From contig NZ_JANHDJ010000001.1 in assembly GCF_024494645.1 (NCBI RefSeq), positions 186,001-250,000 of the forward strand: 64,000 bases of DNA, given 5' to 3'. The notes under the pieces were generated by a model that searched no databases, was not told the DNA's origin, and saw nothing but the letters and a program-made list of their open reading frames with translations. How positions within the stretch are numbered: position 1 is the stretch's first letter; each line of letters begins with the position of its first letter. A program made the translations under genes and the position numbers. The DNA is from Halohasta litorea (lineage in GTDB: Archaea; Halobacteriota; Halobacteria; Halobacteriales; Haloferacaceae). Shown piece after piece: positions 1 to 9,250 of this stretch.

Positions 1-1
1 C

Positions 2-211
2 GAAGAGGTCTCGGGGTTCGCCATCGGCCTTGTGCTGGTGATCGACGCCACGGCCCACGCGCTGAGCTACGACGTCGACGGCGAGGGATGGGAACTGATC
101 GAGAGCCGCGAGCTGGCCCACCCGGTCGACGGCGGCGTCCACGTCGACGATATGGATCTCATCGAAGCGTTGCAGTCGACGGCCTCCCAGCATGCTGGCG
201 CGTCGGCGTGA
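2..211 (+). CDS. C-terminal fragment of an unidentified protein
   Basis: An open frame enters from the left edge and ends at TGA 209-211, giving the last 69 residues of a protein. The fragment begins EEVSGFAIGLVLVIDATAHA and is acidic, with a hydrophobic strand followed by a soluble tail (DVDGEGWELIESRELAHPV). It has no motif I recognise. Composition and codon use match the neighbouring haloarchaeal genes, so I take it as the end of a real gene whose start lies outside the window. Function unknown. Confidence 0.55.
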   Translation, partial: EEVSGFAIGLVLVIDATAHALSYDVDGEGWELIESRELAHPVDGGVHVDDMDLIEALQSTASQHAGASA

Positions 212-246
212 CCGGCCGGTCATCGGCGTGACTATCCCGTCGACGA

Positions 247-1017
247 CTACCGGCCGATCGTCCCTTGGCGAGTGATCGGCGCGTCGGGATCGATACAGAA
301 GGCGACCAGAATCGCGTCCTCGGTCGCCGTCACCCGCTGCTCGCCGTCGCCGGTCACCAGCGCGCTTTCGGTGTAGCCGATGGTCGTCTCGTTGTCGGTC
401 GTTACCGCTCCCTCGAAGACGTACAGGTAGGTGTCCCACTCCGACTGGGAGGGGAGCCTGACGGTTTCGCCCTCATCGAGCCAGCAGTCATAAAAGTCGA
501 CCGCGTTGCGGACGGAGAACGGCGCGTCACCGTCTTCGGGGCCGAAGAGATGCCGCCACTCGTTGGGCGTCGGTTCGGGGATCGGCTCGTGTTGGATTTC
601 GGGATCGAGGTCGAGGCTGTGGGGCCGGACGAAGATCTGGAGCATCCGGAGCGGCGGATCGTCGGCCAGCGTTTCTTCACTGTGCCAGAAGCCGCTGCCC
701 GCGCCCATAATCATCAGGTGGTCGGGGTCGGTAACGAGCGTGTTGTCCTGGCGGTCCTCGTGGCGCATCACGCCCTCGGGCACCCAGGAGATGATTTCCT
801 CGTTGCGGTGTTGGTGCATCCGGATCAGCGTGCCGGGGTCCATGAACGACTCGACGACCGTCGACAGCGGGCCGTAGCCGTGGTCGTCGTGGCCTGGGAC
901 CGCGCGACCGGGGAAATTGAAATAAATCCGGAATTTGCCCTGGTTCTGCGAGATATCGGTCCGAGGGCTCGTGTAGAGAGTCGGCTTTTGGGTCGACGCC
1001 GAATCGGTATCGTCCAT
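247..1017 (-). CDS. Pirin family protein (cupin)
   Basis: This 256-residue protein has the pirin N-terminal cupin signature: PGHDDHGYGPLSTVVESF, then MHQHRNEEIISWVPEG and MRHEDR, which supply the metal-binding His/Glu set, followed by MGAGSGFWHSEE. A second, weaker cupin-like half follows (around GETVRLPSQSEWDTYLYVFEG). Pirins bind one Fe(II); some act as quercetinases and others as redox sensors. The ATG at 1017 fits the usual short N-terminus. It is monocistronic, facing the upstream partial gene. The substrate cannot be inferred. Confidence 0.88.
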   Translation of the reverse strand: MDDTDSASTQKPTLYTSPRTDISQNQGKFRIYFNFPGRAVPGHDDHGYGPLSTVVESFMDPGTLIRMHQHRNEEIISWVPEGVMRHEDRQDNTLVTDPDHLMIMGAGSGFWHSEETLADDPPLRMLQIFVRPHSLDLDPEIQHEPIPEPTPNEWRHLFGPEDGDAPFSVRNAVDFYDCWLDEGETVRLPSQSEWDTYLYVFEGAVTTDNETTIGYTESALVTGDGEQRVTATEDAILVAFCIDPDAPITRQGTIGR

Positions 1018-1161
1018 TACTGACCAGTACGACGCCTGATCCTAAGTGGCTTCTGCGCGTTGGTTCTCGCCGTTCAGTTCGCATTCGTCGACTCGCCGTC
1101 TCCATTGAGGCTCTGTTCGATATCGGAGAGAACACGAGTCTTCCATCGGAGCCGAGACGGT

Positions 1162-1467
1162 TCAGGTGGCCTCTTTGATAGCGACGGTCTCCATCGTTCC
1201 ATCCTGTTCTTCGCGCTTTATTTCGAGGCGAATACCTTCCTCCGTACTGCTCCGCTGAATCACGTTGAGTACTTTCGGCGTGGCGTCGGCGTCCAACACT
1301 GTCAGGCGATCATCGTCAGTGACGATTCCGTACCCGCTTTCGACACAGTGGCCCATCAGCGCGCAGTCTCGGGTATGCGTTTCGGCTTTCGAGAGCAGTT
1401 CCTCACGAGGGTTCTTTCGGATACAGCCCAGATCGATGACGTATCCCTCCCGTGTTTCAGTCGACAT
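1162..1467 (-). CDS. Small conserved cysteine-containing protein
   Basis: This 101-residue soluble protein has three cysteines in its N-terminal half (C15, C35, C41) within YVIDLGCIRKNP, HTRDCALMGHC and ESGYGIVTDDDRLTVLD. The pattern resembles small proteins that carry a Cys-x5-Cys element followed by a GYGIVT strand, which suggests metal or redox binding, but I cannot name the family with certainty. It has no signal peptide or membrane segment. It stands alone between the pirin gene and a tandem repeat. Function unknown. Confidence 0.65.
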   Translation of the reverse strand: MSTETREGYVIDLGCIRKNPREELLSKAETHTRDCALMGHCVESGYGIVTDDDRLTVLDADATPKVLNVIQRSSTEEGIRLEIKREEQDGTMETVAIKEAT

Positions 1468-1541
1468 CGTCCTCGCAATGGCTTCCTGTGTCCTTTGGCT
1501 ATGTGGCTCGCTGTCCTGAATTACCGCCCGAAATGAGTGTC

Positions 1542-1665
1542 GATCGAGTGGAGGTCACAGCGAGTGTGTCTCGATCGAGTGGAGGTCACAGCGAGTGTGT
1601 CTCGATCGAGTGGAGGTCACAGCGAGTGTGTCTCGATCGAGTGGAGGTCACAGCGAGTGTGTCTC
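1542..1665. repeat. Four perfect tandem copies of a 31-bp unit
   Basis: The 31-bp unit begins gatcgagtggaggtcacagc and recurs at 1542, 1573, 1604 and 1635 with no mismatch and no spacers, so it is not CRISPR. The last copy overlaps the 3' end of the flavin reductase gene on the minus strand: 18 bp of each unit spell its final codons ETHSL plus the stop. The other three copies therefore extend the gene's tail and 3' untranslated region. Confidence 0.95.
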
Positions 1666-2190
1666 GATCCGCGCATACTCCGCGGCCATCCGGCCGAGTG
1701 TTTCGACGCGGGCCGCCAGATCTGGGTCGACGAACTCGCCGTCCTCGAAGGCGTTGGACGCCCCGCGAATCCCGACCTCGTGTGGGAGACTCCAGCCGTG
1801 GACCGTTCGGATGCCGGTGCGCAGGTGTTCGAGCGTGGGCGCGTACGAGCCGCCGCCAGCGGTCGCCAGCAGTCCGACGGTCGTCCCCTCGAACTCGTCC
1901 TTTCCGAGGTAGTCGAAGGCGTTTTTGAGCGCCGAGGAGATCATGCCGTGATACACTGGCGTCCCCATCAACACCGCATCGGCCTCGCCAACCTCCTGTT
2001 TGAGTTTCGCGGCGTCACCGCGATCCCGGCGGCCCGGATCGAACAGCGGAAGCTCCCACTCCCGAAGGTCGACCAGTTCGGTCTCCGCACCGGCCGCCGC
2101 GGCGGCATCGAGTGCGTGTTCGAGGGCCAGTCGGGTGTAGCTCGTATCCCGAAGGCTTCCACAGAGAGCAACAACGGTCGGAGTTCTCAT
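1648..2190 (-). CDS. NAD(P)H-dependent FMN reductase
   Basis: This flavodoxin-fold oxidoreductase of about 180 residues transfers electrons from NAD(P)H to FMN or quinone/azo-type acceptors. The family signatures are visible: the FMN phosphate loop CGSLRDTSYT near the start and TPVYHGMISSALKNAFDYL in the middle, followed by GLLATAGGGSYAP. I chose the ATG at 2190. A GTG three codons upstream directly abuts a TTATAAG box at 2200-2206 and is a poorer start. The 3' end lies inside the fourth copy of the 31-bp tandem repeat. Physiological acceptor unknown. Confidence 0.88.
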   Translation of the reverse strand: MRTPTVVALCGSLRDTSYTRLALEHALDAAAAAGAETELVDLREWELPLFDPGRRDRGDAAKLKQEVGEADAVLMGTPVYHGMISSALKNAFDYLGKDEFEGTTVGLLATAGGGSYAPTLEHLRTGIRTVHGWSLPHEVGIRGASNAFEDGEFVDPDLAARVETLGRMAAEYARIETHSL

Positions 2191-2267
2191 TACTACCACT
2201 TATAAGCGAACGACGCAGTTCAGTCTTCTGCTGTCAGTCGGCTCCCGGCCCCCGATACGGTTCGTCC

Positions 2268-4604
2268 TTAGCTCGACGCCAACACGACGACCGGGCAGTC
2301 GGCGTTTTGAAACACGTACTCGACGCGGTAGCCGAAAAACGCTCGGCCCGAAAGCGGCCGGAGGTTGCCCCCGAGGACGACCAGATCGTACTCCTCCCGC
2401 CGGGTCAGCGCGACCAGTTCGGCCTCGGGGTCACGGTCGCTGACAATGACGTTCCGCCGGGTGTCCGCGCCGATTCGGCGGCCCAGATTCGCGTCGCCGT
2501 CGACCAGTCGCTCGCCGAGGCCGACCGCCGACTCGACGCCAGGCCGGTCGACGAAGGCGTCGTCGGCCCGCGGGCGCGTGACGACGTGGGTGACGTCACA
2601 GACCGCCTCCCGATCGCGCCCGATGGCGAAGGCGATCTCCGCGGCGTGGCGGGTGTACTGGCTGCCGCCGGTCGGAACGAGGATCCGATCGATCGACAGC
2701 TCGTCGATGGCCGCGTCCGCACCGTACGTCCGGTTCGTGTTCGCAATGAGGACCGTACAGGTCGCATCGCGAATGATCTCGTCGGTCGTCGCCGTAAACA
2801 GGGCGTCGCCGGTCGACGCGTCGTGTTCGGTCGCCCCCAGCGCCAACAGGTCGTAGCCCGCTGCTGCCTCCTCAAGCACGGTCTCCTTGGCGCTCGTCCG
2901 CTCGCGCCGGGTGATCGACCGTCGCTGCGATCGCGGGAGACCGAGCTGTCGCTCCATCAGATCGTGACACCGCCGTTCGTCTTCGCGGGTGGACCGTTGG
3001 TCGTCCTCGTAGTGGGACCGCCGTTCGTTCGTCGAGTGATCGGGTGGCGACGCTCGACCCGCCCCCCGATCGCGGGTCGACCCGCCCGTTCCTGTTACCC
3101 CTCGGAGTGTGTGCCGGACGCGGTCGATCAGTGATCCTGTGCGGCTACTGTGGCCTCCGTCGTCGGCGTTTCGCTGGAGGTACATCGTCGTCACCTCGAT
3201 ATCCTGTTCGCGGGTCAGCGAGCCCACCAGCTGGGCGGCGAACTGCGAGTTCGGCCGACAGCGCGTCGGCAGCAGGACGCGCTGGAGCCGGGCGACGAAG
3301 CTCCGTCGCCGCTGGCGTTCGCCCGCCAGTCGCCGGCGTTCGTCCTCCCTCATCTCGATTCTCGGGATCGACCACCGCATCACCGCCGGAGCCATCAGCG
3401 AGGTGACGATGGCGACCATGACGATGATGCTGTACATCTCGATGGTCAAGATCCCCAGCCCGAGGCCGATGGTGGCGACGATGATCTCCATCGCGCCGCG
3501 GGCGTTCATCCCGCCGCCGATGGTAATTCCCTCCCAGCGGGAGAGCCCCGCCAGCTGGGCCGCGCCGATGATGCCCACGAACTTGCCGAAACAGGCGACC
3601 CCGAGGACGACCAGCCCGACCGCAAACACCGTCGGGTCGAGCAGGGCGGCAACGTTCATTCGCAGTCCGGCGATGGCGAAGAAGATCGGCGCGAAGATCC
3701 CGAGGGTAACGACCTCGAAGGTGTGGCGAAGCGCCTGATCGAAGCGGTTGACCTGGCCGACCAGAATGCCGACGACGAACGCGCCGAGAATGGCTTCGAG
3801 GCCGAGATACTGCGTGATCGCGCCGGCAGAGAGGGCGAGGACCATCAGCAGGGTGAGCATCGCGGTCTCGCCGCCGACGGTGTTGTCGACCCACCGAACC
3901 AGCTCCTGGACGGCGCGCTGGCCCACGGTAAACGCGATCCCGAGGAAGACGATCACCGACAGCACCGTCGTCGCGGCCGCCCCGAGGTCGACGACACCCC
4001 GCTGGGCGAGTCCGGCGACCGTCGCCAGCAGGATCCAGCCGATGGTGTCGTCGACCATTCCCGCCGCGAGAATGAGTTGGCCGATATCCCGCCGGATCAC
4101 GTCGAGTTCGATCAACACCTTGGCGATGACGGGGATCGCCGAGATGCTCATCGCGGTGGCGATAAAGAGGCTAAAAACGAGCCGCCCGTCGGCCGTCGCG
4201 ACGAACTCGGCTGGGAGATACCAGCCCAGCGCGAACCCCGTGGCGAAGGGGACGGTGATCCCGCCCAGCGACAGCAGGAGGGCCGTTCGACCCTTGCTCA
4301 CGACGAGGTCGACGTCAGTTTCGAGGCCGGTGACGATCAACAGCATAATGAGGCCGATCCAGGAGACGATCTCAAGCAGGTGAAACTGGCTCTCGGAGAC
4401 GACAAACAGATCGGCGTAGACGGTCGGCGCGACGACGCCGAGTATCGACGGTCCGAGCACGACACCCGCCAACAGTTCGCCGACGACCGCCGGCTGGCCG
4501 ACTGCACTGACCGCCTCACCCAGAGCTCGGGCGACGAACAGCAACACCGCGAGCTGGGTGACGACCACCAGCAGTTCGTGATGGCCGAGCGGCTCGATGA
4601 CCAT
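2268..4604 (-). CDS. CPA2-type cation/proton antiporter fused to universal stress domains
   Basis: This is a 778-residue membrane protein. The N-terminal ~400 residues form a Kef/CPA2 exchanger with about twelve membrane segments, including the family motif GQPAVVGELLAGVVLGPS at residues 36-53 and a broken-helix region with GGGMNARGAMEIIVATIGL. The C-terminal half is cytoplasmic: a charged linker followed by two universal-stress-like domains, the last (IDRILVPTGGSQYTRHAAEIA to the end) keeping a nucleotide-loop-like glycine pattern (GGNLRPLSGRAFFG). It probably exchanges Na+ or K+ for H+ and is gated by nucleotide binding. Ion specificity is not determinable. Confidence 0.9.
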   Translation of the reverse strand: MVIEPLGHHELLVVVTQLAVLLFVARALGEAVSAVGQPAVVGELLAGVVLGPSILGVVAPTVYADLFVVSESQFHLLEIVSWIGLIMLLIVTGLETDVDLVVSKGRTALLLSLGGITVPFATGFALGWYLPAEFVATADGRLVFSLFIATAMSISAIPVIAKVLIELDVIRRDIGQLILAAGMVDDTIGWILLATVAGLAQRGVVDLGAAATTVLSVIVFLGIAFTVGQRAVQELVRWVDNTVGGETAMLTLLMVLALSAGAITQYLGLEAILGAFVVGILVGQVNRFDQALRHTFEVVTLGIFAPIFFAIAGLRMNVAALLDPTVFAVGLVVLGVACFGKFVGIIGAAQLAGLSRWEGITIGGGMNARGAMEIIVATIGLGLGILTIEMYSIIVMVAIVTSLMAPAVMRWSIPRIEMREDERRRLAGERQRRRSFVARLQRVLLPTRCRPNSQFAAQLVGSLTREQDIEVTTMYLQRNADDGGHSSRTGSLIDRVRHTLRGVTGTGGSTRDRGAGRASPPDHSTNERRSHYEDDQRSTREDERRCHDLMERQLGLPRSQRRSITRRERTSAKETVLEEAAAGYDLLALGATEHDASTGDALFTATTDEIIRDATCTVLIANTNRTYGADAAIDELSIDRILVPTGGSQYTRHAAEIAFAIGRDREAVCDVTHVVTRPRADDAFVDRPGVESAVGLGERLVDGDANLGRRIGADTRRNVIVSDRDPEAELVALTRREEYDLVVLGGNLRPLSGRAFFGYRVEYVFQNADCPVVVLASS

Positions 4605-4810
4605 CTACCTGCTCCTATCGTCACCGGTGGGGGCTCTCGGTCCACGCAGGTGTCGACGCCCCACCGCGAACAACGGATCAGTATTCGAGTGTCGGGTGAC
4701 TCCGCTGGCCGGGTATCGAGGCTGTGGGACGGCTTCCATGCCTTAGTTCTCTACCCGGTCGTACTTTGATGGCCGGACGTGTCAGCGGTACGCAGCGTCA
4801 ACCAGTGCGA

Positions 4811-5551
4811 TCAGTCGTCGACCGTGTAGCCGCTCGGCGAGCCGACCCTGCCGGGCCGTAGCGTCCGAACAACCAGATAGACGAACGGGGTATCGATCAC
4901 CGCGATCAGGAGCTTCAGCAGGTATTGGCCGACGATAAGGCCGACGACGACTGCCGTCGACTCAGGCTGGCCGGTGCCGAGGAGCGAGGGGGCAGCGACG
5001 AACGCGACCGTCACGAAGATCACCGTATCGATGGCCTGGCTGCTTGCCGTCGAGGCGAGGTTGCGGAGCCAGAGGTGTTTCCCGGCGGTGTAGTCCCGAA
5101 TCCAGTGGAAGACGACCACGTCCCAGTTTTGGCTGACGACGTACGCCAGCAGGCTCCCGAGGACGATGTTCGTACTCGGGGCGAGTGCGGCCGCAAACGT
5201 CTCGGCGAACGCCGGATTGGCGGCGGGCGCACGGATCGTCGACCAGACCAACACCAGGACGACGACGTTCAGCGCGAAGCCGACGTTGACCATCACCTGG
5301 GCGGCCCGGCGACCGTAGAGTTCGGCATAGCAGTCCGACGCGAAGAAGGTCAGCGCGTAGGCCAGCGCGGCCCCCGGCAGGATGATCTCCCTCCCGACGG
5401 TCGGCAGCGCCACCGGCAGCGGCAGCGCCAGCAGTTTTGCCGCCGTCAGTTGGGCGGTCACCAGCGCGGTGACAAAGAGGCCGACGAGGGTGATCTGGCC
5501 CACCGCCAGCAGGTCGGTCGATTCGCCCGGCGCGAGCAGGTTACTCGTCAT
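4811..5551 (-). CDS. Queuosine-precursor-type transporter (YhhQ/VUT family)
   Basis: This 246-residue integral membrane protein has about six helices. Diagnostic stretches are TAQLTAAKLLALPLPV, FFASDCYAELYGRR, VVFHWIRDYTAGKHLWLRN and ASTASSQAIDTVIF, which match the YhhQ family that imports 7-deazaguanine precursors. In archaea such precursors feed archaeosine in tRNA. The gene overlaps the upstream ribbon-helix-helix gene by 11 bp, so the two are probably co-transcribed. The family assignment is firm; the exact substrate is inferred. Confidence 0.88.
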   Translation of the reverse strand: MTSNLLAPGESTDLLAVGQITLVGLFVTALVTAQLTAAKLLALPLPVALPTVGREIILPGAALAYALTFFASDCYAELYGRRAAQVMVNVGFALNVVVLVLVWSTIRAPAANPAFAETFAAALAPSTNIVLGSLLAYVVSQNWDVVVFHWIRDYTAGKHLWLRNLASTASSQAIDTVIFVTVAFVAAPSLLGTGQPESTAVVVGLIVGQYLLKLLIAVIDTPFVYLVVRTLRPGRVGSPSGYTVDD

Positions 5552-5714
5552 CGAGCCGACCTCGCCGCGTGTCGATATCGTCCAACTGATCCAGCGTTTT
5601 TCTGATCGATGCCCGGACCGCCTCGCTGCGGTTGACGAACTTCTTGTCTTCGCCGACGTGGCTATCGAGATCCTCCAATAGCTCGTCCGGTACTTCCACG
5701 CTTATTTTGGCCAT
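5541..5714 (-). CDS. Ribbon-helix-helix (CopG-like) regulator
   Basis: This 57-residue protein begins MAKISVEVPDELLEDLDSHV, the beta strand and first helix of a ribbon-helix-helix fold, then FVNRSEAVRASIRKTLDQL. Such proteins dimerise and bind DNA through the N-terminal strand. An upstream in-frame start would add 13 residues without domain character, so I set the start at the ATG at 5714. It lies just upstream of, and overlaps, the YhhQ-type transporter and may regulate it. Target unknown. Confidence 0.85.
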   Translation of the reverse strand: MAKISVEVPDELLEDLDSHVGEDKKFVNRSEAVRASIRKTLDQLDDIDTRRGRLDDE

Positions 5715-5763
5715 ACCGTGATCATATCGAGCGAATACTTGAAAACATCCCATCTCGCCTGTG

Positions 5764-6597
5764 CTACTGCGACGACGCCATCTCGGAGTCCGCGCTGATC
5801 CCGCAGCTCTCGCTGTAGTCGACGCCCTCTATCGACTCGATCGGGTCGTCGCCACAGACCGGACAGTCATCGCGCGACTGGTAGGGCACCCGCTCGAAGG
5901 ACAACTCCATCGCGTCGTAACACAGCATCGTCCCCACGAGCGGCTCGCCTTTATTTAAAAGGAGCTTGACCGCCTCGGTCGCCTGGAGACAGCCGACGGT
6001 TCCCGGCAGGACACCCAAGACGCCGGTTGTCGCACAGTCCGGGACAGTCCCCGGCTCGGGAGCCTCGGGGAACAGACACCGGTAGCACGGCCCCTCGGGA
6101 ACGAGTGTTGTCACCTGGCCCTCGAATTTATAAATAGCGCCGTGGCTGATCGGGATTCCAGCCAGCCGACAGACATCGTTCACGAGATACCGTGTCGCGA
6201 AGTTGTCGGAGGCGTCGACAACCAGATCGTAGCCGTCAATGATCTCCGCGGCGTTCGACGCTGTGAGCCGCGTTTCGTAGGTTTCAACGGTCACGTCGGG
6301 GTTGAGTGTATTTATAAACGACTCGGCACTGTCGACTTTCGGTGTCCCAACATCTCCGTCGCTGTGGATCACCTGCCGCTGGAGGTTCGACCGCTCGACA
6401 GTGTCGTCGTCGACGATGCCAAGCGTGCCGACGCCTGCGGCCGCGAGATACTGGAGTACGGGCGCGCCGAGGCCACCGGCACCGACGACCAACACCTCGC
6501 TGTCGAGCAGTCGGGCCTGCCCCTCGGGACCGATCTCGTCCATGATGATGTGCCGCGAGTAGCGGTCTAACTGGGTCGCATCGAGTGAGAGGCTCAT
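5764..6597 (-). CDS. ubaA: E1-like SAMP-activating adenylyltransferase UbaA
   Basis: This 277-residue ThiF/MoeB/HesA enzyme has the nucleotide loop GAGGLG at 39-44, the arginine-finger region ERSNLQRQ at 68-75, zinc ligands in CYRC (171-174) and CPVC (245-248), and the catalytic cysteine C188 in PDCATTG. In Haloferax volcanii, UbaA adenylates the ubiquitin-like SAMP proteins for protein conjugation, tRNA thiolation and molybdopterin synthesis. Length, motifs and the cysteine position all agree. It is a single gene with its own promoter region. Confidence 0.93.
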   Translation of the reverse strand: MSLSLDATQLDRYSRHIIMDEIGPEGQARLLDSEVLVVGAGGLGAPVLQYLAAAGVGTLGIVDDDTVERSNLQRQVIHSDGDVGTPKVDSAESFINTLNPDVTVETYETRLTASNAAEIIDGYDLVVDASDNFATRYLVNDVCRLAGIPISHGAIYKFEGQVTTLVPEGPCYRCLFPEAPEPGTVPDCATTGVLGVLPGTVGCLQATEAVKLLLNKGEPLVGTMLCYDAMELSFERVPYQSRDDCPVCGDDPIESIEGVDYSESCGISADSEMASSQ

Positions 6598-6654
6598 ACC
6601 TCCCGTTTGACGCCAGCGCGAATAAGAATGTGGTCGACGGGCTCGGTAATCGGA

Positions 6655-8481
6655 CTACTCTACAGTGATCGTCACTGGTTCATCGAGTGCCTCCTCGTCA
6701 TCCGACCCGTCTGCGCCGTTGGATCGACTGTCGAGCGATCCGCCCGACTGTTCGACGCGGAGTGACTGCTCGCTGGGCTCGTCCGACTCACCGAAGTCGT
6801 CCGGCTCGGTGTGGTCGGTCGCTTCGCCGTGATCGACCGCCTCGGTGTCGATGTGGCCCTCGTCGTCGATTTCGAACTCGTCGAGTTGGGCTTCGAGTTC
6901 GCTGGCCTCGTCGGCGAGCCCCGAGACGGTGTCGGCGACCGTCGACAGCGAGGTAGTCTGTTCTTCGGCCGCGGCGGCGGCGTCGGCCGCATCGGCTGCG
7001 GTCGAGTCGCTGATGGCCGCCACGTCGTCGACGATCGCGGCGACGTCCTCGGCGGAGCTCGCCTGCTGGTCAGTCGCATCGCTGATCTCGTAGATGCTGT
7101 CGCTGAGTTCGGTGACGACCTCGGCGATCTCGTCGAACCGGCCCAGCGAGCGTTCGACGGAGTCGGTGCTCTCGCTGACCCGCTGGCTGGCGGCCTCGAC
7201 GTCTTCGATGGTGCGGTCCGACTGGTCCTGGATGTCTTCGAGCCGGTCGGCGATCTCCTCGGCCGACTGGCGGGTCTCGTCGGCGAGGCTTTTGACCTCC
7301 TCGGCGACTACGGCGAACCCTTCGCCGCCGTCGCTGACGCGGGCGGCCTCGATCGAGGCATTGAGCGCCAAGAGGTTGGTCTGTTCGGCGATGTCGCTGA
7401 TCACCGAGACGATCTCGTCGACTTCGTCGATCCGGGCTACGAGCTCCTCGACGGAGTCGGCGGCCTCGGCGATCTCGGATTCGATCGTCGCAAGCTCGGC
7501 GGCGGTCTCGGTCGCCTCCTCCCGGCCCTCGCTGGCGGCCTCGCTGGCGGTAGCGGCAGTCTCGCTGACCTCCTCGGCGGAGGCGGCGATCTCTTCGACG
7601 GTCGCCGACAGCGTGTTGACCTCCGAGACTGCGGTCTGGAGCTGCTCGCGCTGCTCGTCGGCTCCGGCGGCGATCTCGTCGGTCGCGGCGGCGATCTCCG
7701 AGCCCGCCTGATCGAGTTCGGTCGTGCTCTCGTCTACGGCCTCGGTGGACTCTCTGACGGCGGCGGCGAATTCTGTCGTCTCGCCGATGGAGTCCTGGAG
7801 CGTCCGGAGCAGTTCGTTGTACCGGTCGATGACGACGCTGTAACTCTCCTCGCCGTCCTCGACCAGTTCGGGATCGATCGTCGCCGTGAGATCGCCGTCG
7901 ATGGCGGCCGTTGTCGAGGACTCGAAGGCATCGACCAGCCGCTGGAGCTGTGCGGAGCGGGCTTCGATCTCGCGGGTGTGGGTTTCGAGGTTCTCGGCCA
8001 TCCGCTGGAGTGACTGGCCGAAGGGGCCGGGTACCGGCTCGTCGAGGGCGGGGTCGTCGAACTGCTGGTCGGCCAGCGCGTCGGCCTGGGCCGAGACCGT
8101 CGAGAGATACGCCTGGAGATCGGCGAACGAGTCGGCGAGGCCACCGACCTCGTCGTTCTGCTCGACGACGACCGGCTCGGTGTCGACGTGGCCGTCGGCG
8201 ATCTCCCGGGCGGCCGCTTCGATCTCACCGAGTGGCGTGATCAGGTCCCGCTGGATGATCAACAGCGTATTGACGAACGCTACCACCGCACCGAGGAAGA
8301 TGACGCCCTGGATGACCCGCAGTACGGTCCCCGTGAGGACGAACGGGAGGACGAACAGCCCGACAGCGCCACCGAACTGGATGGCGACCGCTGCCAACAT
8401 CTTCCGCCGTACCGAGCCGGTGATGCCGAGGCTGTCCATCATCCCCCACAGGACCGCCTCATAGGAGTCCATGAATGACAT
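6655..8481 (-). CDS. Membrane chemotaxis transducer with HAMP domain and no large sensor loop
   Basis: This is a 608-residue methyl-accepting transducer. Two hydrophobic helices lie at about residues 27-75 with only a few residues between them, then a HAMP region ([20 protein letters not shown]), long coiled coils, and the signalling hairpin with [27 protein letters not shown]. The last ~80 residues are a very acidic tail. With no extracytoplasmic ligand domain it probably senses a membrane or cytoplasmic state, or a partner protein. TATA-like AT stretches at 8491-8500 and 8506-8516 precede it; a second ATG at 8472 is also possible. Confidence 0.9.
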   Translation of the reverse strand: MSFMDSYEAVLWGMMDSLGITGSVRRKMLAAVAIQFGGAVGLFVLPFVLTGTVLRVIQGVIFLGAVVAFVNTLLIIQRDLITPLGEIEAAAREIADGHVDTEPVVVEQNDEVGGLADSFADLQAYLSTVSAQADALADQQFDDPALDEPVPGPFGQSLQRMAENLETHTREIEARSAQLQRLVDAFESSTTAAIDGDLTATIDPELVEDGEESYSVVIDRYNELLRTLQDSIGETTEFAAAVRESTEAVDESTTELDQAGSEIAAATDEIAAGADEQREQLQTAVSEVNTLSATVEEIAASAEEVSETAATASEAASEGREEATETAAELATIESEIAEAADSVEELVARIDEVDEIVSVISDIAEQTNLLALNASIEAARVSDGGEGFAVVAEEVKSLADETRQSAEEIADRLEDIQDQSDRTIEDVEAASQRVSESTDSVERSLGRFDEIAEVVTELSDSIYEISDATDQQASSAEDVAAIVDDVAAISDSTAADAADAAAAAEEQTTSLSTVADTVSGLADEASELEAQLDEFEIDDEGHIDTEAVDHGEATDHTEPDDFGESDEPSEQSLRVEQSGGSLDSRSNGADGSDDEEALDEPVTITVE

Positions 8482-8659
8482 ACTGGGTGTATATTTAAAC
8501 TTCAGTTAATTAATTACCGCAGCGATTTTCAGTTGCTGAGAATCTGCCCGTGTGCTCGGTCGGGTTTTCTATCGGCGCACTCCAGCGAGGAGGGTCGCTG
8601 TGGCTGGCTCTGTGACCTGCGTGGACGCAAAAAACGAAAACCGGGAGTCGACCGTCGGG

Positions 8660-9250
8660 TTACTTGCTGCGGTTGCGGTCGCTGTTGACGCTCGGGCGGG
8701 CGTGTTCGGTACCCTTGCCGCGTTTCTGCATGCCGCGACCGTTGTCGCCAGCGTTGGTCAGGCCACGGAAGGCTCGGCCTTTGTGCTGGGATTCACAGAT
8801 CCAGTTGAGATCGTCGTCGTTCTCGATGGCGGGATGCTCGGGATCGACGAGGATCACTTCGTGCCACTTCTGGGAGCCGTCTTCCCCGACCCAGTAGGAG
8901 TTCAGCACGCGAAGGTTGGGGAACTTCCTGGAGGCTCGCTCCTCGGAGATGCGCTGGATCGATTTCCGGCGACCGATGCGGTTGACACCCTGCCGCTTGG
9001 AGCGTCGTCCGGCCTTGTGGCGCTGTTTGCGTGCGTTACCCTTGCGGACGGACACGCGAGCGACGACGATGCCCTGTTTGGCCTTGTAGCCCTGCGAGCG
9101 GGCTTTGTCGAGGCGGGTGGGGCGGTCGACGCGCTCGATTGCGCCCTGGTTCCGCCACTCCTGTTTCCGCTGCCACTGCAGTTCGGCGAGCTTGCCCTCG
9201 CCGGGGTTCTTCCATGCGTCTCGGATGTGCGAGTATGCGCTTTTTGCCAT
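8660..9250 (-). CDS. rpl15e: Large-subunit ribosomal protein L15e
   Basis: This 196-residue basic protein has the typical L15e start (MAKSAYSHIRDAWKNP), then RPTRLDKARSQGYKAKQG, a basic stretch GRRSKRQGVNRIGRRKS, and SYWVGEDGSQKWHEVILVDP. It is an archaeal/eukaryotic-type component of the 50S subunit that binds 23S rRNA. It is full length and single copy here. It is followed in the same direction by the membrane transducer gene, without obvious co-transcription. Confidence 0.97.
   Translation of the reverse strand: MAKSAYSHIRDAWKNPGEGKLAELQWQRKQEWRNQGAIERVDRPTRLDKARSQGYKAKQGIVVARVSVRKGNARKQRHKAGRRSKRQGVNRIGRRKSIQRISEERASRKFPNLRVLNSYWVGEDGSQKWHEVILVDPEHPAIENDDDLNWICESQHKGRAFRGLTNAGDNGRGMQKRGKGTEHARPSVNSDRNRSK

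Noticed and set aside
1542-1665. Possible CRISPR array
   Set aside because: The 31-bp units are directly adjacent and identical with no spacers, and no cas gene is near.
3150-4769. Very long open frame (539 codons) on the plus strand, plus many similar ones antisense to real genes
   Set aside because: They lie opposite well-identified genes, have Arg/Pro/Asp-rich shadow composition without domains, and arise because GC-rich codon use leaves few stops on the other strand.
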